Assembly: GCA_949358305.1 (NCBI GenBank)
Contig: OX442316.1
Location: 13,206,001-13,270,000, forward strand
DNA length: 64,000 bases
From: Strigamia acuminata
Lineage: Eukaryota; Arthropoda; Chilopoda; Geophilomorpha; Linotaeniidae
Reading direction: 5' to 3'
Shown: in pieces, positions 54,718-64,000 of the stretch
How the letters are laid out: each line of letters opens with the position of its first letter
Position numbering within the stretch: position 1 is the first letter of the stretch
The notes under the pieces: generated by a model
Databases searched by the model: none
Told to the model about the DNA's origin: nothing
What the model saw: the letters and a program-made list of their open reading frames with translations, nothing else
Position numbers and translations under genes: made by a program

Positions 54718-55163
54718 AATGAACATTTTATTAAATTCTGTGTCGTTGTCATTTCTGAGAAATCGTCTTCGTCTCAGTTGGAGGAACTAATCACATCAAA
54801 CATTAAGGCGCTTTAAGCAATTCGAGTTTTTCTGTTTCTATAAGGCCATTTGTTGTTTTATTAATTTCACTTTTGAAAGATAATAGTAATGAATTTAATT
54901 TCAGAGTTATTTCTGTGTTTGGTATTGATTTTTTCTTCTTCTCTACACTGTAATATATATTTTTTGTAGGGGGAAAGGTGGGATGTTTAAAGGGGCGAAT
55001 TAAAGGATCAAAATCACAAATTGTCAATTGTCCGTTTTGATTGGATGTGAGGGATCAAACGACAATAAAGGTTTTCGTGTTCAAAGAAATGATTGCAACT
55101 GCATCACTTGTTTGTATTCATTAATCATTGATCGGATTCAATTCAAGGGCAATGCAGTTCTCT

Positions 55164-55316
55164 TATTACAACACACAGTAAAGAATTCTGTGGGTTGTAA
55201 GTGTTTGAAACAATGTGAAAAAGAGGTGCATGTAAATATAAGAAAAAACATTGTTCAGGTCATGTGAATACTTTATTTAAAAAAAAAATTAACAATTGTG
55301 TATTACACACTCCTGC
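55164..55316. mobile_element. Dispersed repeat family C, copy 2
   Basis: Same block order and orientation as 34211-34350: TTACAACACACAGTAAAGAA, TTCTGTGGGTTGTAA, AGAGGTGCATGTAAATA, CTTTATTT and AACAATTGTGTATTACACAC. It abuts family D copy 2, so the two may be parts of a composite. Confidence 0.75.
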
Positions 55317-55327
55317 GGTCTCCTTGT

Positions 55328-55655
55328 TATACATTTTCCACACTCAAGAGGATCCCTGGAAGCTTGGCTCCCATTGGCCTAGTCTGATTACTCAGAACTG
55401 CAGTTGAACTACTGCTACTAGGAAAAGTAGTTTTCTATGATTTTTAGTCTTTTCCGGAATAATATAAATAATAATAACAATAATAATAATAATAATAGAA
55501 ATAACATATGTTTTCTATTTTTGAAATAAAGTTTTATGTTGTTGTAAATTAAAATGCAATTTCCAAACAATAGGAAATCGATTGCAATGTCTGTACTTCT
55601 ATTTATATCTGTATGTCTTTATAATGCATTTCTGGTGTTTTGGTTTTTTTTTCTG
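55328..55655. mobile_element. MITE family D, copy 2, interrupted
   Basis: In the opposite orientation to copy 1: TATACATTTTCCACACTCAA to TTGGCTCCCATTGGCCTAG, TCTGATTACTCAGAACTG and GGAAAAGTAGTT, then about 180 extra bases including an AAT microsatellite (55465-55497), then TATAATGCATTTCTGGTGTT. The second TIR is missing. Confidence 0.75.
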
Positions 55656-55660
55656 TATCA

Positions 55661-55714
55661 GTGTTTCATTGTTTAAAAATGAAACAGTCAGTGTTTCATT
55701 GTTCAAAAATGAAA
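55661..55714. repeat. Tandem pair of hairpin units
   Basis: CAGTGTTTCATTGTTTAAAA then ATGAAA, repeated about 29 bases later with one substitution. Each unit is self-complementary (TTTCATTGTT..AAAAATGAAA), so it can form a small hairpin. It sits at the truncated end of family D copy 2. Confidence 0.8.
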
Positions 55715-58399
55715 GTCTTGTCTGGTGATTATGGCGGATTGTTCAAGTCCTACAGAAATGCCAACACTGGGTAAACGCTTGGAGGTCATGGTGAGCCGCC
55801 AGCATATTTAATTTACAAAATACAGGCGCTTCCGGAATCTTTGCGGCCAGAATTATTAACGCTGGACGGGAAGTATTTCTTGCTCAGATTGCGCTCACCT
55901 CACCTATACAAAGCAAAACAAAGCGCAACAAACCCACACAGACAATAAATTCAAAATGTCAATGTTGTTTGAACTTTTGATGCATTAGTCATTCGTGGCA
56001 ACAAAATCAGCACAGATTCCTGAAGTGCGTGCAGTTTGTAAATGTGCGAGCCGCCATTTGTCCGCAGAAAGTTTTAATATCGCAACAACAGATGGTGCCT
56101 GTATCTCGTCTGTACAGGACAATATTGTTCACACAAAAATGGCAGATGGGAAGTTCTGTATTGAGCGTCTTAGCAACCACAAATCTGGTTTCTGACTCGT
56201 GGCACGTGAAGAATTATTTAGCCCGACGCTCGGTGAAGGTAATCCTTCGTAAATTTTTAATTTTTAAACGTGTTAGGATTTTATTTCGGTTAGTTGATCC
56301 TTGGACTAATGCTTTTTTGTCACCAGTGGTTAATGGATTGGCGCTGCCGTTGGTTTCTGCTAGTCGTTCCGTCGTGAAATATTGAAAAAAAAATCTTATT
56401 TTAATTACTTGGAATGATTAATGGATGAATTGCGACTTTTTTAATTCTTAAAGTTAGAATTAGTTAACTTTTCAGGCTTAATTTGTCAGAATATTGAGAG
56501 AATGCATTAAAACGGTATAATTAGCGGTGTCAGGATGCATCGAGTTCCTTGAGCAAGTGCAAAGATAATTTAACGTTCGCCAAGTTAAGTCGAGTTAAAT
56601 TGGCATTGAAAATAGATGACTCGCATCCAGCTGTTCTCCTCTCCTCTTCGTAACTGTATCCATCGTACACCTTTTGCACCGAAATCGTAATTTGAAGCGG
56701 AATGGACGAGGAGTAACTCGATTTGCCAAACCCAATTTTTATGTTATGGATGGGAGGAAAAAAAGACGCGGTTGTAAATGTTTGGTTACAAGTTTTTCTT
56801 TTTTTCTTTTTTTTTTTTTCTATCAGTGAAAATGTGTATGGAAAGTGGAAATGGATGGAGGTTTAGGATGTGTGTTTAGTGCCTATCAGATGCAGTGATA
56901 GCTTTGACTGGGTGGCACAAGTCACATTTTCTTTTCCTTTTATTGTCCCTGTTTGATGGTCGTTGGAGCTGCCAAACTTTGATAGCTTTTTCTAACATTT
57001 TCCCATTCCCATCTCACTCTTTTTCATTGCTCACGATTTGTATCTGGGGCTGATTTTCTTTTGACTTTTATAAACCCGACCAAGTTTGATCAGTTTTTTT
57101 TTCTTCGTTTTTTTCGTGACACAGCAGGGTCGTGTTTGCCTTCACTTCACCCAATGGATTGACAGTTCTGCATTAAGTGGGTATGCAGAAGAGCGGTTAT
57201 CTCTTTTATCTTAGCTCCTTCGGGTTTTGCCAACAACTTAAATGGAGACCGCTCATGTGCGGATGCGTGGGCTTTATACTTTGACGGGATTGCAGGAGAA
57301 AAAAAATCGATAAGGAAGTGTATAGTCGGACAGTCATGGAATGAAGAACATACGGTCATGGGGATGTTTGAATGGGGTTTAAAGTTGATTAAGTAGCGGG
57401 ATCAATATTTATTCAACTACCCTGTAGCATGAGATGAAATCTCTTTTGGATTATGGATGTGCAAATATGATGCGATTACAAGCTGGATGGTTATTAAGAT
57501 GTGGAATTAATTGATGTATTGATACGTGAAGAAATTTATTTTTAATTTTTGCTATAAAATATTCATTTTGAGATGTGCTTAGAATCGCGTTTGTGAAGTT
57601 TCTTGACTGTGAAGTATGTTAGGTTGTGTTATATTAGGAAAAAGGGCGAGTTTTTCATTTCCGTTGGTGTTGCTAGGTTCTTTTTTACGAGATGAGTATC
57701 TTTTTATTCCATTTCAAAAAGCCAGTTGAGTTGCTAGATTGCGCCGTGTTATTATGTATGGGAAGTTGGAAAGGGGTTGATGGACACGAGAGAGAGGAGA
57801 TTAAACATTGACGATTTATAAAAATGATTAGAATAATACAGCAAGCTTATTTTGGGCTTGGGAGTGGATGGTAACTTGGTCGAAATGCCAGTTTTGGATG
57901 TGGGTTTTTCGAGTTTTACGAGTTTTTGGCTTTTATTATTCTTTTTTGAATTTTGGGTGGTAGAACTGTCATTATATACGCATACTATTTCATTTTTTAG
58001 AATGAATTTAAATTTTGATTGAATTGTTATCGATTGAAGTGAAGCATCGATATTAAATTCAATGAAATGACATTCTGTAATGAAATAATAGTCTTGGTTT
58101 TCGAAGTGTGTCGTTTCGCAATGACTTTTGATGGCACCTAACTTCAGTTGAGTGTCATGCACGATGGTCGGTTTTCAAGCTTTGGTATACATAAATGGAA
58201 AGCTTGAAAACCTACATACATAAAATAAAATCATTATATTAATTGTCAGGAGCTTGTCTGTTCGATCTCTATTTCCTCGGAAACCGGAGGACGGATTTCG
58301 AATTTGAAAAGTGCATTTTACGGCTCTCGATGCCGATAACTGAAACGGTTATTTTTTGGATAAATTAGTGGGATTAGGCAACTGACAACTTCTGATTAA

Positions 58400-58568
58400 A
58401 ATTTGGCCCTCTTGGACCAAACTTGGCTTCAATGGGACTAAACTTGACCCCCTTGGGACCAAACTTGACCCCCTTGGGACCAAACTTGACCCCCTTGGGA
58501 CCAAACTTGACCCCCTTAGTACGGTATCAAATTTGATCCCCTTGGAACCAAACTTGGCCCCATTGGTC
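58400..58568. repeat. 21 bp tandem repeat
   Basis: Unit AAACTTGACCCCCTTGGGAC plus C. Four nearly perfect copies at 58439-58525 are flanked by degenerate copies on both sides. The 21-base period keeps an open frame on the minus strand, but nothing suggests a real protein. Confidence 0.93.
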
Positions 58569-61500
58569 CTTGATGAAATCCACAAAAGTACCGCGAACCT
58601 GGCTGTGGTACCTTTTTTCCAGTAGTGGTTCAACACTGCCCATAACCAAACGATCAATATGTATTTAATTTTATTTAAAATGTGTATACATTTTTATATG
58701 TGCTGTATATTTGTACTCTTTTACTCTGTAGAATGTTTCTAATTTTCGTAAATTGCATCCACCAACGGTTTAGGTGTGAATTGTAAAGTGCTGCTTTGCA
58801 TCATTGTCAAAGGTGGGAAATTACATTTAGTATGCGTATAATTAAAGGTATGCACCTCTTGCCACGAATACCATTAATAGAATTCTAAAGCTAATGCCTT
58901 TCAATAACCTGTCACGTCAATGGTGTAAATTTCCAAACCAAAATATAATTTACTGCATTTGTGATGCGCAGAAAGGAATTTTCAGTTCGACTTGAGCATC
59001 TAAGTTATTCGGTGCAGACTGTACGCATATGCTGCTTGAAATATACGGATTGCAGTGAATTAATTAATTATTTAACGATTTTAAAATTTTCCGGTGTTCC
59101 TGAATGAAACAATGGAGATTTCCTCATTGCAGATGTAAAGCTGCCTAACTGTTTGGTTAATTTAGAATGTAAAATGTATTCATTGTGCGTTGTAAAGTAA
59201 TGTTTAAAGCAACGTTTAATCTGGAAGAATTTATGAATTTCTGATGTTCCAAACCGAGATGATCAACCACGACAAATAATCGATTTAACACTGAATGCAT
59301 CTAGCGACTGCGTATGCACAAGCTGTCTCTGGTATTGACGCTAGCTATTTTTAAGCGTTACTCGAAGCTGTCGTTGCTATTTTCTAGTTTTGGAAAAGAG
59401 TTTGCTAAATCACGGGAATTAATTACACTGACGATGGACTTGTGAGGCTTCTTTTCAATTCGATGCAATTTTTTTTTATTTTTATTTTATTTTTGTGTAT
59501 TTTGAATCATATTTTCTATCCATTTGGAAATGGAAAGAGGTTTAGAAAATTCTTGCATGGGTCTTTACAAAGTTAATTGAATCGGCATTATGCTGGATTC
59601 ATTCTATGTCCATTTTTGAAAGGAGAAAGTTTAAGTAGCGGAATAATAACTATTATTCTCATGCCCAGGTTTGGTTTTTGGCGATATGTAATAGCAAAGC
59701 CAATTACTTTTGTTGTTTGCTTCGGTTTGCATCGTTAAAATTGTGCACTTTGTTTTTGATTTTTACGAAAAAATAAGTTTTGTATAGATTTGAAATTAAA
59801 TCATTTCAAAATCAGAGTTGCTGAGATTCTCATTAGCTGGAAGCCAAATTGAATTTAAACTGTTTCAGAACGGGTGGAGGGGAAATATAAATTCAGGTAA
59901 ATGTGCATAATCATCGATTTTTTTTTATTTTTTTTAAATAAAAAAAATAACAATGATCGTCAAATATTATTTTATCTTTAAACTTTTTTGAAAAAAAATG
60001 CTGACATGTGTTTTACACGGGATCTAATCATGTCATAAGAGTATTATCTGAGGCTTTCTTTACTTGATGGCTTTACATTCTTTTTCATTTAAAAAAAAGA
60101 TGGTTTCTTTGTATTTTTTCTTTTCTGAATGAGAGGGGTTGGTAATATCGACATTCCCATCAAATTTATCGGATATCGGCCAAATCTAGGCACAAAGTGG
60201 GAACTCCTCAAATGCATACCTCAGGGTCCAGTTGAAACGGTGCCTTTCCTGGAAACCAATTTTCCATTTCTGAAGCGGCCCCATTCGGACGATGTGTGGC
60301 TGGCAAATATTGCACTTTTCGTTTGGAATTTATCTCGGAATTCATCATCGCGAGCTCTGCGCAGGATGTAATTTTTCGAATGAACTAAATGTTAGCTCAA
60401 GTCATTTGTAATTTGGGCAACTAATGAATAAGTGTGGGTGGCCGGCGTAATTTAGTCATGCACTTTCGTTTAATGAACTACATAAAGAGGAACTGAGTTC
60501 CATTTAATGAACCATGTCCATGCATCCAATTTCGTACATCGGGTTTCGTCGTAATTAGTGAAATTATCAGTCTGCAAAAAAAAATCAAGAGAAGAAAAGG
60601 AAAATGCTTCGCAAAGAAAATATGTTTTGCAGTTATTATTATTATTCACGTTTCGTTTTATTTATGCATTTTTTTGTTGTTTTTCTCGTTTCTGTCATTT
60701 TCTGCAGTTGCTAAGCAACCCGTGTGGAACAAGGAACTGTTTAAGGTCGCCAATAGTGAGTTAGAGCTTGGCAGTGTGCGCAAAATCATATACATACATG
60801 TAAACCAACGTGTAATTTGTATTTTTTTTTAATGGCAGAAATAGATTGCTGTTTCTATCGTAAAAAAGCAAGTAGTTTTGATGCAGAGATGGAATTGTGG
60901 ATTGGCAATCGAAGCGCAGGTTCCCTGATTGCTGGGCAGGTGCATTAGTTCGGGGTTCCAACCAAACCACAGAGAGCAAGCTTCTTACAGCCACAAGGGG
61001 GCGAGGAGGCATTGATATATTGATATCTGCGAGTTATTTTGAGCTAAATAAGCCTATAAGTCATGTAATTTGTAGTTTGTCGAAGCTATAGTATCAACGC
61101 GTGATTGTAAGATAGGTTTATATGAATTTGCGGTCGATTTTTGACATCAATAGTGGAATAATTGTTGCCTGATATAATCGATGAAAATGCGTCTGACTTG
61201 TTTGCATTCAAGCTGGTTTCCTGTTTCCTAATCCTTCTTGACCAAGTGACATGTTGAATGTCATTACTTGTATACAAAATGATCAGTCTTTCATCCCACC
61301 TGTCACATCTCTTTTGCTCGCTCATTTGCCTGCAAACAAAATATTAGATTTGCATTTCTTTCTCTTTTGAGATGTTGGAGATTACAAAATTTAAGGCGAT
61401 ACCGGTTATGAGTTAATTTTAGATATTTTTAAAATATTAATACAGGATTTCTCTTTTTCATTAAATTTAACTGCTTCTTTAAATAAATTATTTCGTTTAA

Positions 61501-61915
61501 TTTCTTTTTAATTATTTTGTGTTAATTTTGGATGTGTTTTCGAGGAAATTTATCTCTTTTTATTTTTTTAAATTTATTTATTAGAATTTTGAAAGTGCCT
61601 GTTTCCTGAAACTCACACCACGGGCCACTGCGATCGCAAGACTTCTCTACACGAGTCTCATAAGTGAGTGCCTCGACTAGCTTAGCCATAGTGCGTGCGC
61701 TTCCTGCAACGATGGCTCGCGAGCCGCTGTTGGCTGTCATTTCAACTGCATTCCAGTGATCAAAGACAATTCGCTGCGATTTCCTCTTCTGTTTAAAAAA
61801 AAAATCGAACTGCGACTTTTCCTGGACTGGAGAGTTGGACGTGGAGTAAACTGTTTGCTCACATTGGACTGATTCCACCAACTCGCAACTATTGATGCAC
61901 TTTCACAAAACCACC

Positions 61916-61967
61916 ATGCTGTTTCTTCTTGCCCTCCTCAATTTGCTGATGGCTGGGTTCATCAACG
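61916..61967 (+). CDS. First coding exon (signal peptide) of a secreted or membrane protein; possible tandem Dscam paralogue
   Basis: ATG in a near-ideal context (CCACCATG) opens MLFLLALLNLLMAGFIN, a hydrophobic signal-peptide core. After 17 codons plus one base comes the strong donor G/GTAAGT, so the exon exits in phase 1, the phase used throughout Ig-superfamily genes. An in-frame upstream ATG at 61895 would add MHFHKTT, giving a charged n-region, so either start could be used. No following exon could be identified to 64000, so the product is unknown. Same strand as the Dscam gene and 19.9 kb beyond its stop: a tandem duplicate is an attractive but unproven idea. Confidence 0.55.
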
Positions 61968-63619
61968 GTAAGTGATTTTTTTTTTTTTAAATTTAATTTA
62001 AATATTTTATTTTTGTAAATTATAAATACAACGAATGGGCATGTTTCACGTTAAATGAATCGGTAGCTTTAGTGTGCGGGGATGAAATTAAACTCACCTT
62101 GCACCAGGTGATTCATTTTACCTATTTTCCCACGAGACAATACAAAGTCGAAATATTGACATAAAATTACTGGAGCCGTGTGTAATGGAAAGCAATTGCT
62201 TGAATTACAGAACTGAGACGTATGCATATATAATTGCATCATTTATTACGTGTAATTAGCTGCTGTTATATTTTTTTTTGCATATAGCAGTTAGGTTTTG
62301 CATGATTAGAGAGTTTATGCAGACACGCATTAACCTAAAATCATTGATAGGGGGCTTGAAACGCGTTTAAGCGTGTTTCATGCTTCGTTTTTTGTGCAGA
62401 AACTAAGAGTAATCGTTAGAAACGTGATAATGTTGCTATTTCCTACAGCGTTTATTATTGATGATTAAATTTTAAATTTTGTTATATGTATATATATATT
62501 TTTAGGAGTAATGCGTGTGCGCACTATTGATGCAAATGTCTTTTAAAAATCGTTTACACCACGAAATAAAAACAGAAAAAAGTCAAGTTGAACCTTTATG
62601 TTTTTTTTTTCGGTTTGTATTTATTTAGATTAGAATACGGACGTGTTTTATCTGCTCTTTACAGTTTTTACTGTTTTTCTAACGCAAACTGGGTTTGAAT
62701 GAACAAAAGTGACAGAAGCTGATAAATGCAACTGTGTTTGGTGCATGTTCGTCTTCATTGTAAACATTTCTTCTTTATATTCATTTTTTTCCCTTTTTTT
62801 TTCTCTCTGTGCGTTTACGTTTTACTTGCACTACACCTTGCTGTTCCAACATTTGTTTTCTATCACATTTTTGATGGTTCGTACAAGGCTTTGTGGTTTG
62901 TAGCCCTCGTCATATTTTTTTTTCTTTCTCCTTTTTGGCCTTGTCAGTTGTTGTGCATTGCCAGTGGCATAGTATTGCTTATGAATGTGGCAATTCCGTT
63001 GCTGCGGCTGGGATTCGTGTAAGAAAAGTGCATGTAACTCACTCATGGTTTGCAATGAGGTTTGCATGAATAATAAAACGTGGCTAGATGGGGTTTGGGC
63101 TAAAGCTGTAAGAGTTTAAACAGGTACAATGCATTGAAGCCCCTTCTTACCTGGTGTTTTTTTTTAAGTTGATGGAGCATTTTATGAAGGTTTGTGATTT
63201 TTTTTTTATGCGATGAGCAATAAATCAGTGTTTCATGAAATTGTAATTTATACAATATGTAAAAAGTGGAGCGCTGCTCTATGGGTAAAGGGCAAAAAGT
63301 GTTGTTATTCATTAGGGTTTTAGTTATGGCGGGTGTAACAATTAAGCTTGTTGAGGTAATTTGACTTTTACAAATGGCTATCGGTTGATTAGAAATGTTT
63401 AGTTTTTATTTTGAATGTCTTGGAAATGGGAGAAGAAGAAAAAAAAATTTTTTGTTTGAAAAAGAATGATGATGTTACAGCGTATGCACGACGAACAAGA
63501 AAATCGATAGGGAAAAAAAAAAGATATATAAAAATTGGAATAAATTCAATACGTGATTTACGGTCGGATGGTTTATCAAAGAGTGGTGAGATTTAATATT
63601 CAAGAAAATTTAATATAGC

Positions 63620-63651
<32 letters not shown>

Positions 63652-64000
63652 AAAGTCGTGAAATTGCGCGAGTTTTATTTTTATTTTATTTTTTGAATAA
63701 TTGCGTCATAAGACAATTAAAGTGAAATTAGAAATGTAAGAGGCAACAAATATTGCAACAATTTAAACTGCGACGGCTTTTTTATTTAGACGAGTTGGAC
63801 AATTAGTGGAGAAATAAAAGAAGAATAAAATAGTGTAGGCTGCAAGTAATTGTGCAGTTTACATGGAATCTTGCGCGTTTCGGAAATATATTAGAGCCGT
63901 AAACGGTCGGTCGTCAAGAAGTTTCGATTAAAAGGCGGTCACTCGAGAGACAAGTTGTGGAGAAATAAGATAATTAAGAATGCAAGAGGGGACAATCTAA
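61968..64000 (+). other. Probable first intron of the downstream gene (open at window end)
   Basis: Begins GTAAGTGA. AT-rich, with a TTTA microsatellite at 63619-63650 and many T tracts. No in-phase Ig-like exon was recognised before the window ends. Confidence 0.5.

Larger units (their letters stand above)
49521..61894 (+). other. Intergenic region between H2A and the 61.9 kb signal-peptide exon
   Basis: Apart from the listed elements I recognise no gene on either strand. Open frames at 54359-54646, 55995-56385, 57752-58162 and 60129-60371 lack domains and convincing splice or start context. The last 300 bases (61600-61894) are GC-richer and may hold the promoter and leader of the downstream gene. 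Confidence 0.6.

Noticed and set aside
57752-58162. 136-codon minus-strand open frame
   Set aside because: Low-complexity composition, no domain, no splice or promoter context.
58439-58525. Minus-strand seven-residue repeat resembling a protease-site tag (LVPRGS)
   Set aside because: It comes from a genomic 21 bp minisatellite with degenerate flanking copies. There is no vector sequence around it, so the resemblance is chance.
60712-60780. Exon-like stretch after TTCTGCAG reading AKQPVWNKELFKVANSELE
   Set aside because: No matching neighbour exon, no domain similarity, and no clear donor. It also lies upstream of the strong start at 61916.
1-64000. tRNA and rRNA genes, CRISPR arrays
   Set aside because: Scanning by eye for B-box (GGTTCGANTCC) with paired stems, rRNA signatures and spaced repeats gave nothing convincing. 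A covariance-model search would be decisive for tRNAs.

Overview
The window is AT-rich, intron-rich animal DNA, almost certainly from an arthropod. It has long poly-T stretches, GT-AG introns of 75 bases to 3.5 kb, and many short terminal-inverted-repeat (TIR) elements. The dominant feature is the 3' three quarters of one Dscam-family gene (Down syndrome cell adhesion molecule) on the plus strand, from about 76 to 42056. I assembled 29 coding exons by reading frame, splice-site phase and resemblance to arthropod Dscam. They encode, in exact canonical order, Ig4-Ig9, FN3 domains 1-4, Ig10, FN3 domains 5-6, one transmembrane helix and a tyrosine-rich cytoplasmic tail. The signal peptide and Ig1-Ig3 lie upstream of the window. 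Every exon-exon junction keeps frame (1576 codons plus stop in the preferred model). Ig7, the hypervariable exon array of insect and crustacean Dscam1, is here one constitutive exon. This is therefore a non-hypervariable Dscam paralogue, of the kind described as expanded gene families in myriapods and chelicerates. Assigning the organism to those groups is inference.

From 42.3 to 61.9 kb the window is mostly intergenic. It holds one intronless, divergent replication-type histone H2A gene (49058-49432). That gene has a canonical histone mRNA 3' stem-loop, a purine-rich downstream element, and TATA-like and CCAAT-like promoter sites. The rest is degenerate DNA-transposon relics: a TA-flanked pogo/Tigger-like element, a TA-flanked 443 bp TIR element, a hAT-like MITE inserted next to an older repeat, and families seen twice in the window (53.2/55.3 kb, 34.2/55.2 kb, 6.8/36.9 kb).

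At 61916-61967 a strong-Kozak ATG opens an 18-residue hydrophobic signal-peptide exon ending in a phase-1 GTAAGT donor. It is probably the first coding exon of another secreted or membrane Ig-type protein, possibly a tandem Dscam paralogue, whose body lies beyond the window.

Other items of note: a possible hammerhead-ribozyme-like core in a Penelope-like-element relic (about 20.15-20.30 kb); overlapping splice donors in FN3-3, of which only the weaker keeps frame; a Trp-to-Cys change in FN3-2; and a 31 bp x 6 tandem repeat just upstream of an FN3-5 exon. I saw no tRNA, rRNA or CRISPR.
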